Assembly: GCF_011008935.1 (NCBI RefSeq)
Contig: NZ_JAAIVJ010000006.1
Span: 1-64,000, forward strand
Direction of reading: 5' to 3'
DNA length: 64,000 nt
DNA from: Tabrizicola oligotrophica
GTDB taxonomy: Bacteria > Pseudomonadota > Alphaproteobacteria > Rhodobacterales > Rhodobacteraceae
Shown here: positions 8,065 through 17,271 of the stretch, one piece after another
Position numbering within the stretch: the first letter of the stretch is position 1
How the letters are laid out: each line of letters opens with the position of its first letter
Made by a program: the position numbers and the translations under genes
The notes under the pieces: generated by a model
The model's input: the letters and a program-made list of their open reading frames with translations, nothing else
Told to the model about the DNA's origin: nothing
The model's database searches: none

Positions 8065-8148
8065 GGGCAAGACCCTAGGCTCTGGCCTTGCGCCCCACAA
8101 CCCGGCTTTCTATAAGCCCCCGAACAGCTGCCAATCCGGGGGATCTCG

Positions 8149-9114
8149 ATGACCACCTTCCGCGCCCGCCACCTTCTTGGCATCGAGCAGCTTTCCCCGC
8201 AGGAAATCACTACGGTCCTTGATCTGGCCGACCGCTATGTCGATCTGAACCGCCGCACAGTGAAACAGTCCGACGCGCTGGCGGGGCTAACGCAGATCAA
8301 CATGTTCTTCGAGAACTCCACCCGGACGCAGGCCAGTTTCGAGCTGGCGGGCAAGCGGCTGGGCGCTGACGTGATGAACATGTCGGTGGCCTCGTCGAGC
8401 GTGAAGAAGGGTGAGACGCTGATCGACACCGCGATGACGCTGAACGCCATGCACCCGGATCTTCTGGTGGTGCGGCACGGGGCCTCGGGCGCGGTGAACC
8501 TGCTGGCGCAGAAGGTCGATTGCGCGGTGCTGAACGCCGGCGACGGGCGGCACGAACACCCGACGCAGGCGCTTCTTGATGCGCTGACTATCCGCCGCGC
8601 CAAGGGCCGCATCCAGCGCCTGACTGTGGCGATCTGCGGCGACATCGCGCATTCCCGCGTGGCGCGGTCGAACCTGATCCTCTTGAACAAGATGGAAAAC
8701 CGCATCCGCCTGATTGCACCCCCCACCCTGATGCCCTCGGGCGTCGGCGAGTTCGGCTGCGAGCTTTTCGACGACATGCGCAAGGGGCTGGAAGGTGCCG
8801 ACGTGGTGATGATGCTGCGGCTTCAGAAGGAGCGGATGGACGGCGGCTTCATCCCCTCCGAGCGCGAATATTACCACCGCTACGGGCTGGATGCCGAAAA
8901 GCTGTCCTTCGCCAAGCCGGACGCCATCGTCATGCATCCCGGCCCGATGAACCGGGGTGTGGAGATCGACGGCGAGATTGCCGACGACATCAACCGCAGC
9001 GTCATTCAGGAACAGGTGGAGATGGGCGTCGCCGTCCGAATGGCCTGCATGGACCTTCTGGCCCGCAACCTGCGCGCCGAACGGGGCGCCAAGGCGGCGG
9101 GGGTGATGGCGTGA
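8149..9114 (+). CDS. pyrB: Aspartate carbamoyltransferase catalytic subunit
   Basis: The 321-residue enzyme joins carbamoyl phosphate and L-aspartate in pyrimidine synthesis. The carbamoyl-phosphate loop S57-T-R-T60 lies in [13 protein letters not shown], with [10 protein letters not shown] and [11 protein letters not shown] further on, all typical of the catalytic chain. Length and motif order are normal. No pyrI regulatory chain is nearby, but a catalytically dead dihydroorotase homologue is encoded 650 bases downstream in the same operon; in some bacteria such homologues form the structural partner of this enzyme. Confidence 0.97.
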   Translation: MTTFRARHLLGIEQLSPQEITTVLDLADRYVDLNRRTVKQSDALAGLTQINMFFENSTRTQASFELAGKRLGADVMNMSVASSSVKKGETLIDTAMTLNAMHPDLLVVRHGASGAVNLLAQKVDCAVLNAGDGRHEHPTQALLDALTIRRAKGRIQRLTVAICGDIAHSRVARSNLILLNKMENRIRLIAPPTLMPSGVGEFGCELFDDMRKGLEGADVVMMLRLQKERMDGGFIPSEREYYHRYGLDAEKLSFAKPDAIVMHPGPMNRGVEIDGEIADDINRSVIQEQVEMGVAVRMACMDLLARNLRAERGAKAAGVMA

Positions 9115-9138
9115 TGCGGTCGGGCAGCGAGGCGCGGC

Positions 9139-9591
9139 ATGTCTGAGATCAGCCGCGACCCGATCCTTGGCCGCGAGGTGCATCTCGGCCCCGGCGAAAC
9201 GCTGGTGGCGGTGTTCCGGCCCGATGCCGGCACCTATTGGCGGTCGAATGGCATCATGGCGCTCCTTGCCGGAGCCGCTGCCGGAGCGGCGCTGGCTTAT
9301 GGCGGCAATCCGGCGCCATGGGTTGGCCCGGTTGCCGCCGTGCTGGCGATCGGTCTGCGCGCGGCCTATCTGAAATCCGAAGTTCTGGCCGAGGAGTGGA
9401 AGCTGACCAGCCGCCGCCTGATCGGACCGGGCGGCCGTGTCGCGCCGCTCTCCAGTCTGAAACAGGTGCGCGCCTTCTTCGGAGCGGTGCAGCTGGTCAC
9501 GGCGGCGGGGGACAAGCATCTGATGAAGTATCAGGCCGACACGGCGGCAACGATCGCCGCCATCGACAGGGCGAGGGGCGCGCGCAAATGA
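9139..9591 (+). CDS. Conserved membrane protein between pyrB and the dihydroorotase-like gene
   Basis: The 150-residue protein contains a hydrophobic pair of segments (about residues 37-72, rich in Ala/Gly) followed by a soluble part, EEWKLTSRRLIGPGGRVAPLSSLKQVRAF, that looks like a bacterial PH (bPH2/YdbT-like) domain. I do not know its function. It lies inside the pyr operon, 24 bases after pyrB, and its stop overlaps the next small gene by four bases. Confidence 0.7.
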   Translation: MSEISRDPILGREVHLGPGETLVAVFRPDAGTYWRSNGIMALLAGAAAGAALAYGGNPAPWVGPVAAVLAIGLRAAYLKSEVLAEEWKLTSRRLIGPGGRVAPLSSLKQVRAFFGAVQLVTAAGDKHLMKYQADTAATIAAIDRARGARK

Positions 9592-9707
9592 CGCCCGATC
9601 CCGACCGCAAGCCCACGAAGCAGGAAATGCGCGCAGGCGGCATGGTGGCCGCCGCCGTGCTGGTCTTTCTCGCGCTGTTCACCCTTGGCATCGTGCTGTT
9701 GAGCTAG
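9588..9707 (+). CDS. 39-residue single-pass membrane protein
   Basis: This small gene starts in an ATGA overlap with the previous stop. It encodes a charged N terminus (MTPDPDRKPTKQEMRAGG) and one hydrophobic helix (MVAAAVLVFLALFTLGIVLL). The overlap, composition and position before the dihydroorotase-like gene support real translation. Function unknown; it may form a pair with the preceding membrane protein. Confidence 0.6.
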   Translation: MTPDPDRKPTKQEMRAGGMVAAAVLVFLALFTLGIVLLS

Positions 9708-9762
9708 CCATGATCCCGCACCGCCACACCGGCCAGCGCCGCGACTTGAAGAAGGGCAAAGC

Positions 9763-11031
9763 ATGACCACCCATTTCGAAAACGCCCGCCTGATCGACCC
9801 CGAGGCCGGAACCGACAGCCTTGGCAGCCTGACCGTGGATCAGGGCCGGATCGTCGCGCTGAACGGGCCGGCGCCGAAAGGAGCGACGGTGACAGACTGC
9901 GGCGGTGCCTGCCTTGCCCCCGGCATCGTCGACTGGGGTGTGAAAATCGGCGAGCCGGGCGAGCGGCACCGCGAAAGCTTCCGCTCGGCGGGGCTCGCCG
10001 CGGCGGCGGGCGGCGTGACGACGATCATTGCCCGCCCCGATACCGCGCCCGCCATCGACACCCCCGAAACGCTGGAATTCGTCACCCGCCGCGCCGGCGA
10101 GGCCCCGGTGCGCATCCGCCACATGGCGGCGCTGACCAAGGGCCGGGCGGGCCGCGAAATGACCGAGATCGGCTTTCTGCTGGATGCCGGGGCCATTGCC
10201 TTTTCTGATGTGTTCCATGTGGCGGAAAACACCAAGGCGCTGTCGCGGGCGATGACTTATGCCCGGTCCTTGGGCGCGCTGATCGTCGGCCACCCGCAGG
10301 AGCCGGGGCTGTCGGCAGGCGCGGCGACCACCTCGGGCAAGTTCGCCTCGCTGAAAGGCCTGCCGGGCGTGTCGCCGATGGCCGAGCGCATCGGGCTGGA
10401 CCGCGATCTCGGGCTGGTGGAGATGACCGGCGCGCGCTGGCATGTCGACCAGATCACCACGACGCGCAGCTTGGCCTCGCTGGCGCGGGCCAAGGCCATG
10501 GGGCTGGACGTGACGGCGGGGATCTCGATCCACCACCTGACGCTGAACGAGTTCGACGTCGGCGATTATCGCACCTTCTTCAAGTTCACGCCGCCCCTGC
10601 GGTCGGAGGAGGACCGGCTGGCCATGGTGCAGGCGGTGGCCGACGGGGTGATCGACGTGATCGGCAGTTTCCACACCCCGGCGGACGAGGAATCCAAACG
10701 CCTGCCCTTCGAGGAAGCGGCCTCGGGCGCCGTGGGCCTGCAAACCCTGCTTCCGGCGGCGCTGCGGCTTTACCATGCCGGACAGCTCGACCTGCCGACG
10801 CTGTTCCGCGCGCTCAGCTTCAACCCCGCCCGTCGTCTGGGCCTGCCGCAAGGCCGGCTGGCCGAAGGCGCACCCGCCGATCTGGTGCTGTTCAACCCCG
10901 ACACGCCCTTTGTGCTGGACCGCTTCGCGCTGGCGTCCAAGTCGAAGAACACGCCGTTTGACGGGGCGCGGATGGAGGGTAAGGTGCTGGCCACCTATGT
11001 CGCAGGCTCTCTGGTTCATGAGGCGCGCTGA
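9763..11031 (+). CDS. Dihydroorotase homologue, probably non-catalytic (PyrC'/PyrX type)
   Basis: The 422-residue protein follows the class I dihydroorotase fold throughout (LAPGIVDWGV, HHLTLNEF, FTPPLRSEEDRLAM, GAVGLQTLLPAAL). The metal-binding HxH of the DxHVHLR motif is replaced: at 57-63 the sequence is DWGVKIG. The catalytic Asp of TDHAPH is also replaced, by F303 in GSFHTPA. It therefore should not cyclise carbamoyl aspartate. In Pseudomonas and relatives inactive homologues like this assemble with PyrB and are needed for its activity, which fits the operon here; a functional dihydroorotase would have to be encoded elsewhere. A GAAGAAGGG site precedes the start. Confidence 0.88.
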   Translation: MTTHFENARLIDPEAGTDSLGSLTVDQGRIVALNGPAPKGATVTDCGGACLAPGIVDWGVKIGEPGERHRESFRSAGLAAAAGGVTTIIARPDTAPAIDTPETLEFVTRRAGEAPVRIRHMAALTKGRAGREMTEIGFLLDAGAIAFSDVFHVAENTKALSRAMTYARSLGALIVGHPQEPGLSAGAATTSGKFASLKGLPGVSPMAERIGLDRDLGLVEMTGARWHVDQITTTRSLASLARAKAMGLDVTAGISIHHLTLNEFDVGDYRTFFKFTPPLRSEEDRLAMVQAVADGVIDVIGSFHTPADEESKRLPFEEAASGAVGLQTLLPAALRLYHAGQLDLPTLFRALSFNPARRLGLPQGRLAEGAPADLVLFNPDTPFVLDRFALASKSKNTPFDGARMEGKVLATYVAGSLVHEAR

Positions 11032-11643
11032 ATGCCGGAAATCGCTACCTCTCCCGTCCTGCTGATCCTTGCCGGTCTCTGCGGCTATCTGCTCGGCTCG
11101 GTACCCTTCGGCCTTGTCATCACCCGTGCGCTGGGGCTGGGCGATCTGCGCGCCATCGGCTCGGGCAACATCGGCGCGACCAATGTGCTGCGCACCGGCC
11201 ACAAGGGCGCGGCGCTGGCGACGCTGGTGCTGGATGCCGGCAAGGGCGCGGTCGCGGTCTTGATCGCGCGCTGCCTTGTCGGGGAAGATGCCGCGCAACT
11301 GGCCGGCGGCATGGCGTTTCTGGGCCATCTTTTCCCGGTCTGGCTGGGCTTCAAGGGCGGCAAGGGCGTGGCGACCTTCCTCGGCACGCTTCTGGCACTT
11401 GCTTGGCCGGTCGGGCTGGCGGCCTGCGCCACTTGGCTGGTGGCGGCCCTGATCACCCGGATTTCCTCGGCCTCGGCGCTGATCGCGGCGGCGCTGTCGG
11501 GCCTGTGGTGCTTTGTCTTTGGCCGCGGCGACGTGCTGATCCTGACCTTCGCGCTGACGGTGCTGGTCTATGTCCGGCACTGGCCGAACCTCAAGCGCAT
11601 CAAGGCCGGAACCGAGCCGAAGATCGGGCACAAGAAGGGCTGA
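11032..11643 (+). CDS. plsY: Glycerol-3-phosphate acyltransferase PlsY
   Basis: The 203-residue inner-membrane enzyme transfers acyl groups from acyl phosphate to glycerol 3-phosphate, the first step of phospholipid synthesis. Its family signatures are visible: LGSVPFGLVITR, the GSGNIGATNVLR loop at about residues 43-54 and GFKGGKGVATFLG at about 104-116, between several hydrophobic helices. It begins directly after the stop of the dihydroorotase-like gene, so it is probably co-transcribed with the pyr genes. Confidence 0.96.
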   Translation: MPEIATSPVLLILAGLCGYLLGSVPFGLVITRALGLGDLRAIGSGNIGATNVLRTGHKGAALATLVLDAGKGAVAVLIARCLVGEDAAQLAGGMAFLGHLFPVWLGFKGGKGVATFLGTLLALAWPVGLAACATWLVAALITRISSASALIAAALSGLWCFVFGRGDVLILTFALTVLVYVRHWPNLKRIKAGTEPKIGHKKG

Positions 11644-11649
11644 GCCGAA

Positions 11650-11673
11650 GCGGCGGCCTTACAGGCTCGCCGC
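11650..11673. terminator. Weak shared hairpin between convergent plsY and gshA
   Basis: GCGGCG-GCC, loop TTACA, GGC-(T)-CGCCGC can pair with one bulged base. It lies in the 15-base gap and the last codons of gshA, where the two genes converge. No T-run follows, so it could end both transcripts only weakly or with Rho. Confidence 0.3.
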
Positions 11674-13005
11674 CTCGTAGATGCGCGACAGGTCGCCGCC
11701 CCAGTCACCCTTGTAAAGCTCCAGCCAGCGGTCGGCCTGCACCTTGCCCGATTTCAGCGAGGCGACGAGCGGGGCGAGATATTTCTCCTCGCCGAGACCC
11801 CGCGCGGCAAGGCCGGCGTGCGACAGGCCGACGGCGGCGCGGGCGAGATCGGCCAGTTTCACGCCATTCGCCTCGCCATCCAGCGCTGCGACCGAGGCCG
11901 CGACCCGCAGCCCCTCGCGGGTTTCGGCGTCAAAGCCCTTGACCAGATCCCAGGCGGCATCCAGCGCAGTCTGGTCATACATCAGCCCGACCCAGAAGGC
12001 CGGCAGGGCGTTGATATGGGCCTGATCGCCGCAATCGGCGCCACGCATCTCGATGAACTTCTTGACTCGGGCCTCGGGGAAGACCGTGGTCATGTGGTCG
12101 GCCCAGTCGGACAGCGTCGGTTTTTCGCCCGGCAGCGCGGGCAGCTTGCCGGCCAGGAAATCGCGGAAACTTTGTCCCAGGGCATTGATATACTTGCCAT
12201 CGCGGAACACGAAATACATCGGCACGTCCAGCACCCAGTCGACATAGCGCTGAAAGCCCATGCCCGGCTCAAAGGCGAAGGGCAGCATGCCAGTACGGCT
12301 GGCATCCAGATCGCGCCAGATGCGCGAGCGCCAGGACTTGTGGCTGTTCACCTTGCCGTCAAAAAACGGCGAGGAGGCGAATAGCGCGGTCGCCGCCGGC
12401 TGCAAGGCCAGCGCCACGCGCAGCTTCTGCACCATGTCCGCCTCGGACGAAAAGTCGAGGTTCACCTGCGTCGTCGAGGTGCGGTACATCATCTGCGTGC
12501 CGTGGGTGCCGACGCGGCCCATGTAATCGGTCATCAGCCGGTAGCGGCCCTTGGGCATCACTGGCATGGCGTCATGGCCCCATTCCGGCGCGGCACCGAT
12601 CCCCATGAAGCGGATGCCAAGCGGGCCGGCGATGCTGGCCACCTCGTCAAGGTGGATCTGCAACTCGGCGGCGACCTCGTGCATGGTGATCAGGGGGGCG
12701 CCCGACAGCTCGAACTGCCCGCCCGGTTCCAGGCTGATGTTGGCGCCATTGCGGGTCAGGCCGATGACATTGTCGCCCTCGCGCAGCGGGGCCCAGCCGA
12801 AGCGAGATTCAAGCGCCTGAAACAGAACGGAAATCGAGGCGTCGCCACTGTAGGGCAATGGCGCGCGGCTGCCCGCAAGCCAGCCGAATTTCTCATGTTC
12901 GGTGCCGATGCGCCATTGCTCCTTGGGCTTGCAACCCGAGGCCATGTATTCTGCCAACTGCTCGAACCGCTCGATCGGGCCGCCACCGGACTGGGGAATG
13001 GACAT
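11659..13005 (-). CDS. gshA: Glutamate--cysteine ligase (plant/alphaproteobacterial type)
   Basis: The 448-residue cytoplasmic enzyme makes gamma-glutamylcysteine, the first step of glutathione synthesis. It starts with the family opening GGPIERFEQLAEYMASGCKP and contains IGTEHEKFGW, PGGQFELSGAP and YRTSTTQVNLDF, matching the alphaproteobacterial/plant class rather than the E. coli class. It has no C-terminal GshB-like fusion. The 167 bases upstream of its start hold no gene that I can see. Confidence 0.95.
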   Translation of the reverse strand: MSIPQSGGGPIERFEQLAEYMASGCKPKEQWRIGTEHEKFGWLAGSRAPLPYSGDASISVLFQALESRFGWAPLREGDNVIGLTRNGANISLEPGGQFELSGAPLITMHEVAAELQIHLDEVASIAGPLGIRFMGIGAAPEWGHDAMPVMPKGRYRLMTDYMGRVGTHGTQMMYRTSTTQVNLDFSSEADMVQKLRVALALQPAATALFASSPFFDGKVNSHKSWRSRIWRDLDASRTGMLPFAFEPGMGFQRYVDWVLDVPMYFVFRDGKYINALGQSFRDFLAGKLPALPGEKPTLSDWADHMTTVFPEARVKKFIEMRGADCGDQAHINALPAFWVGLMYDQTALDAAWDLVKGFDAETREGLRVAASVAALDGEANGVKLADLARAAVGLSHAGLAARGLGEEKYLAPLVASLKSGKVQADRWLELYKGDWGGDLSRIYEAASL

Positions 13006-13172
13006 TTGCGGGTCTCATCGTTTCATTGCGCTTCGGGCGCCTAGACCTGTCGCCGATTGCGCGCCAAGTCAAGGCGCGCTGGCGGCGCGACGCATCAATG
13101 TTTGTGCGCAAATGCACGAAAAGCGGTGGAAAACGCCGCGCTCCGCTGTCCGGGTCCTGTCGGAATTCCGGC

Positions 13173-13868
13173 CTAGCAAAGCCCCAGGGTCCTGGCGATC
13201 ATGGCCGCGTGGGTGCGGTTTCTGGCGCCCAGCTTGCGGCTCATGGTCTTGACGTGCAGCTTGACGGTGACTTCCTGCAAATCGTGGTCGCGGGCGATTT
13301 CCTTGTTCGACTTGCCCGCGCAGACGCCGCGCACCATGTCAAGCTCGCGCGGGGAAAGGGCTGCGACGCCTGGGCCGGGTTCCTGATTGAAAAAGCCGAA
13401 CGGCGTATAGACCTCGCCGGCCAGCATGAAATGAACGGCGGCCAGCATGGACTTCGACCCGAGGGTTTTCGGCACGAATCCGACTGCACCGCTGGCAATC
13501 GCCTCTTCCGCGATTTCCGGTGTCGCCGTGCCGGACATGATGGCCACCGACTGGCCCCCATTGGCCAGCGCCATCTTTTCAAGACCGTTCAGCCCGTTCA
13601 TGCCGGGCATGTTGTAGTCGAGCAGCACCAGATCGAAACTGCCCGATGCAGCCGCGGCCGCAACGGCCTCGTCCAGCGAGGCGACGGTCTCGACCTCGGG
13701 AAAGCCTTCGGCCACGAGAAAGGCCGCGATGGTTTCGCGAACCAGGCCGTGATCGTCTGCGACAAGAATCCGCATCCTTCCGTTCCGCTCCATCTTTTGG
13801 CCATCCGACGTGGCTGCGGCCTCGGGAGGGTGGGTGCTTTTGACGCCGTCAGGTAGAAAGAGTGACAT
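13173..13868 (-). CDS. NarL/FixJ-type response regulator
   Basis: The 231-residue protein has a receiver domain (about 33-150) with the acidic pocket ADDH at 37-40 and phospho-acceptor D84 in VLLDYNMPG, then a LuxR-type DNA-binding domain (LSPRELDMVRGVCAGKSNKEI onward, about 166-231). The start at 13868 is supported by a GGAAG site six bases upstream; internal Met codons at 26 and 32 would give the more usual receiver N terminus. It is divergent from a periplasmic protein and hybrid kinase pair, so that kinase is its likely partner, with phosphate passing through the kinase's HPt domain. Confidence 0.9.
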   Translation of the reverse strand: MSLFLPDGVKSTHPPEAAATSDGQKMERNGRMRILVADDHGLVRETIAAFLVAEGFPEVETVASLDEAVAAAAASGSFDLVLLDYNMPGMNGLNGLEKMALANGGQSVAIMSGTATPEIAEEAIASGAVGFVPKTLGSKSMLAAVHFMLAGEVYTPFGFFNQEPGPGVAALSPRELDMVRGVCAGKSNKEIARDHDLQEVTVKLHVKTMSRKLGARNRTHAAMIARTLGLC

Positions 13869-13884
13869 AGTTTTCTTCCAATGG

Positions 13885-13919
13885 TGTCATTATCTTGACA
13901 GAAGGCGCAGAATTCTGTC
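13885..13919. promoter_or_regulatory. Candidate operator in the divergent control region of the two-component locus
   Basis: Two nested dyads lie here: TGTCA-N6-TGACA (13885-13900) and GACAGAA-N9-TTCTGTC (13897-13919). A GATAAT-like -10 box can be read on the minus strand within them, close to the regulator start at 13868. This fits autoregulation by the NarL-type protein, but that is inference. The rest of the 240-base divergent region shows no gene. Confidence 0.4.
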
Positions 13920-14108
13920 GCTAAATTGCGGGGTGATGCCCCGCGGAGACAGGATCTGTGCGAATAACTGACTCGGGCGGTGAATGTCGATCGTGAACAA
14001 GGCGCATGTGAACTATACCAAAGCGTGAGACACTAGGCCAAAGATTAGATGACCGACTGCACGAGGATGTGTAAACCGATGCGCGACCTGCGAACCAGGA
14101 GAGTCTGC

Positions 14109-14627
14109 ATGAGGCCCGCTTCAGTTTCCCGTCTGGTCATGGCGCTTGCGATTGGCGGCCTTCTGGCCGGCCCGGTTGCCGCCGAAGGGCTGGCGCGGCC
14201 CGAGGGCGAAGTTTTCCTCACGGTTTCCGGCGACCTGGCAACAACCAATGCCCCCGAGATGGCCCTGTTCGATTCCGCGCTGCTGGCAAGTCTTGGTCCG
14301 GTGGAAATAAGGACCAGCACGATCTGGACAGAGGGGGTCCACAGCTTTACCGGCATTCCCCTGAAGGCGCTGACCGATGCGCTGGGCGTTGTCGGCGGCA
14401 CGTTGCGGATGTCGGCCATCAACGACTACATGGTGGAGGTGCCGGTTTCGGATGCCATCGACGAAGGCCCGATCCTTGCCTATGAAATGGATGGCAAGCC
14501 CATGTCGGTACGCGACAAGGGACCGCTCTGGCTGATCTATCCGTTCGACAGCAATTCCGACTACCGCAGCGAAGTCTATTACTCGCGCAGCATCTGGCAG
14601 CTTGACCGTATCGAGGCCGTGAACTGA
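14109..14627 (+). CDS. Secreted sulfite-oxidase-fold protein without the Mo-ligand cysteine
   Basis: The 172-residue protein starts with a signal peptide (RLVMALAIGGLLAGPVAA) and is otherwise like the molybdopterin-binding oxidoreductase fold: HSFTGIPLKALTDALG, SAINDYMVEVP and WLIYPFD resemble the blocks of that family. The mature chain has no Cys, so the usual thiolate ligand to molybdenum is absent and catalysis is unlikely. An AGGAGA site sits seven bases before the chosen start. It is encoded immediately before a membrane hybrid kinase and may be its periplasmic sensing partner, in the way TorT serves TorS; that role is inferred. Confidence 0.7.
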   Translation: MRPASVSRLVMALAIGGLLAGPVAAEGLARPEGEVFLTVSGDLATTNAPEMALFDSALLASLGPVEIRTSTIWTEGVHSFTGIPLKALTDALGVVGGTLRMSAINDYMVEVPVSDAIDEGPILAYEMDGKPMSVRDKGPLWLIYPFDSNSDYRSEVYYSRSIWQLDRIEAVN

Positions 14628-14704
14628 GCCGCACCGGAAGACCTTCGATATCCGAAGCCAGTCCGTCAGCGGAGCGGTCGCGGCGGCAGAGGCGGATCTT
14701 TGCC

Positions 14705-17245
14705 GTGGTTGTGGCGCTGCTGTCGGCGGTCGCGGTGATCCTCGTTCTGTCGCTGGATGTGGTGCGCAAGATCGACCAGCAAAGCACGGCAAGCACCGAC
14801 AACGTGCAATGGTCGATCGCGCAGATCAACGTCGAATACCTGCAACTCCTGCTGGCCATGGAGCGCGCGATTGCCGGGACCGAAACGCTGGAGGAGGTGC
14901 GCCAGCGGTTCGACGTGTTCTACAGCCGCATGATCACGCTGCAACTCAGCCCAGTCTTTGCTGTGCTGCGGGAAGACCCTGACTACACGACAAGCTTCAG
15001 CCGGATATGGGATTTCCTGACACGCCGCGTCATTTTGATCGACGGATCCGACGCCGATCTGCGGGCGGGTCTGGACGAGATTGCCGCCGAGTTGCGCGAT
15101 CTGCGCGGCGATGCCAGCGTGATGGGCCTGACCGGAATCCGGGTCTTTGCCAGCCGCACCGATGCCGAACGCGAAGGCATCGCCAGCACGCTGTTGCAGG
15201 TGTCGGTCCTGACGCTTGGTCTCATTCTGGGGATGGGCATTCTTGCGGCGACGCTGGCGCGGATGAACGCGGCGATCAAGCGGCAGGTTCTGGAGAACCA
15301 GATTCAGGGCGAACGGGTAAAGGCGGTGTTCTCGACCTCGCTCGACGCGGTGATCGTGACCGATGCCGATGGCCGGATTCTGGAGTTCAACGCCGCCGCC
15401 GAAGCCGTGTTCGGCTACTCCGCCGCCGAGGCGCTGGGTCAGGACATCGCGCCGCTGATCATCCCGCCGGCGCTGCGCGAGGCCCATTGGCGCGGCATGG
15501 CCCGCTACCGCCAGGCCGGCGCGAAACACGTCATCGGCGCCGGTCATCTGCGGATGACCGCCATGCGCAAAGGCGGCGAGACCTTTCCCATCGAAGCGGC
15601 GGTGTCCGTCAGCACCGGCGCGGATGGCGAGATTTTCATTTCCTATCTGCGCGACGTCTCGGCGCAGGTCGCCGCCGAAGAGGAGCTTTACCGCGCCCGC
15701 GACGATGCCCTGGCGGGAGAAAAGGCCAAGGCAGAATTACTTGCGGTGATGAGCCACGAAATGCGCACGCCCCTGAACGGCCTGCTCGGCACGATCGAGT
15801 TGCTGCAGCAGACCCGTCTGACCGCCAAGCAAAGACAGTATCACCGCATCATGGAAAGCTCGGGGCGGCTCTTGCTGCACCATGTCAACGATGTTCTCGA
15901 CATTGCGCGGCTTGACAGCGGCAAGGCGGCGATCACCTCGCAGCGCTTCGATCTGGCGCCACTGCTGCGTGACATCGTCGAAAACCTGACCCCGATGGCA
16001 CTTGCCGGAGAAAACCGGCTGCGCACGAGCCTTCCGGCCGATGGCCGCACGGTGATTGCAGGCGACCCGGTACGGCTGCGGCAAATCCTGCTGAACCTTG
16101 TCGGAAATGCCCTGAAGTTCACCCGCAACGGCGAGGTGCGCATTGACGTTGCGCGGCGGGATGCGGCGGGTCAGATTGACATTCGCGTGGCCGACACCGG
16201 GATTGGCATCCGCAAGGAAGATCAGGACCGGATCTTCGACGACTTCGTGACGCTGGACGCCTCTTACACCCGGTCAGCCAGCGGGACGGGGCTTGGGCTT
16301 GGCATCGCGCGGCGCTGGGCGCGGGCTCTGGGAGGCGACGTCAGCCTGGAAAGCGAACCGGGCGTCGGCAGCGTCTTTCAGGTCAGTCTGCCGCTGTCCG
16401 GTCCGGCCGAGCGGCCAGCGTCCGGCGAGGTCGCTGAGGCCGAAGCCCAGCCTGAACCACCGGTCGGTCGCAGTCTTTCCCTGCTCGTGGTCGAGGACAA
16501 CCCGGTCAACCGCCTTGTCGTCCGCGAAATGCTGGAAAGCGACGGGCATGCGGTGGCCGAAGCGCAGGATGGCCAGGAAGGCATTCGTCTTGCCGCGCGC
16601 CACCGCTGGGACGCGATCTTCATGGACGTCTCCATGCCGCAAAAGGACGGGGTGGAGGCGACGATCGCCATTCGCAAGTCCGGCGGGGCAAGTGCCGACA
16701 GCCCGATCATCGCGCTGACCGCCCACGCGCTGCCCGGCGAGACGGACAGGTTCCTTGCCGCGGGCATGCAGGTGGTGATGACCAAACCCGTCTCGCGCGA
16801 TGCGTTGCGGCGGGTCTTGCGGCAGGTGCTGGGACAGGGTGACGAAAGACCGGAAAGCGCGGGGGCGCGGGTGCATCCCGCCGTGCCGACGGAGGTACCC
16901 CTGATCGACCAGAGCCGTCTGGCAGACCTGATCGCCACGCTCGGCAAGGAGCGCGCAGCGTCGCTGTTTCAGGCCTTTGTCGACGAAACGGATCCGGTCG
17001 TCGCGGGCTGGCGGGGGCTGGATCTGGTGGCCACGCCACAGGGCGCAGCGGCGATGGCGTTGCAGGCCGACGCGCACCGCATCGCCGGCTCCGCGGCGCT
17101 GATGGGGGCCGCCCGGCTGCGCGCGCATCTGGCCGAAGCCGAGGCCGCAGGCAAGGCGGGCGACGGCATGCGGCTGGCAGAGCACCTGCAACGGGCTGCC
17201 GATCTCTGGCCGGAGACCTGCAGCGCGCTGCTCGCGCAGGGGTAA
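14705..17245 (+). CDS. Hybrid sensor histidine kinase with PAS, receiver and HPt domains
   Basis: The 846-residue membrane protein has an N-terminal helix, a periplasmic region of about 140 residues, a second helix near 162-187, a PAS domain (about 202-325), a HisKA domain with H351 in SHEMRTP, an ATPase domain (NALKF, DTGIGI, GTGLGLGIAR), a receiver with D641 in FMDVSMP, and a C-terminal HPt with H791 in DAHRIAGS. The layout is like ArcB/TorS phosphorelay kinases. The start shown is a GTG; a run of Arg residues just upstream in frame suggests the true start could be slightly earlier, overlapping the previous gene. The HPt probably passes phosphate to the divergent NarL-type regulator. Confidence 0.92.
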   Translation: MVVALLSAVAVILVLSLDVVRKIDQQSTASTDNVQWSIAQINVEYLQLLLAMERAIAGTETLEEVRQRFDVFYSRMITLQLSPVFAVLREDPDYTTSFSRIWDFLTRRVILIDGSDADLRAGLDEIAAELRDLRGDASVMGLTGIRVFASRTDAEREGIASTLLQVSVLTLGLILGMGILAATLARMNAAIKRQVLENQIQGERVKAVFSTSLDAVIVTDADGRILEFNAAAEAVFGYSAAEALGQDIAPLIIPPALREAHWRGMARYRQAGAKHVIGAGHLRMTAMRKGGETFPIEAAVSVSTGADGEIFISYLRDVSAQVAAEEELYRARDDALAGEKAKAELLAVMSHEMRTPLNGLLGTIELLQQTRLTAKQRQYHRIMESSGRLLLHHVNDVLDIARLDSGKAAITSQRFDLAPLLRDIVENLTPMALAGENRLRTSLPADGRTVIAGDPVRLRQILLNLVGNALKFTRNGEVRIDVARRDAAGQIDIRVADTGIGIRKEDQDRIFDDFVTLDASYTRSASGTGLGLGIARRWARALGGDVSLESEPGVGSVFQVSLPLSGPAERPASGEVAEAEAQPEPPVGRSLSLLVVEDNPVNRLVVREMLESDGHAVAEAQDGQEGIRLAARHRWDAIFMDVSMPQKDGVEATIAIRKSGGASADSPIIALTAHALPGETDRFLAAGMQVVMTKPVSRDALRRVLRQVLGQGDERPESAGARVHPAVPTEVPLIDQSRLADLIATLGKERAASLFQAFVDETDPVVAGWRGLDLVATPQGAAAMALQADAHRIAGSAALMGAARLRAHLAEAEAAGKAGDGMRLAEHLQRAADLWPETCSALLAQG

Positions 17246-17271
17246 CGGGGGCCGGGGTGCAGCCCGTCCTT

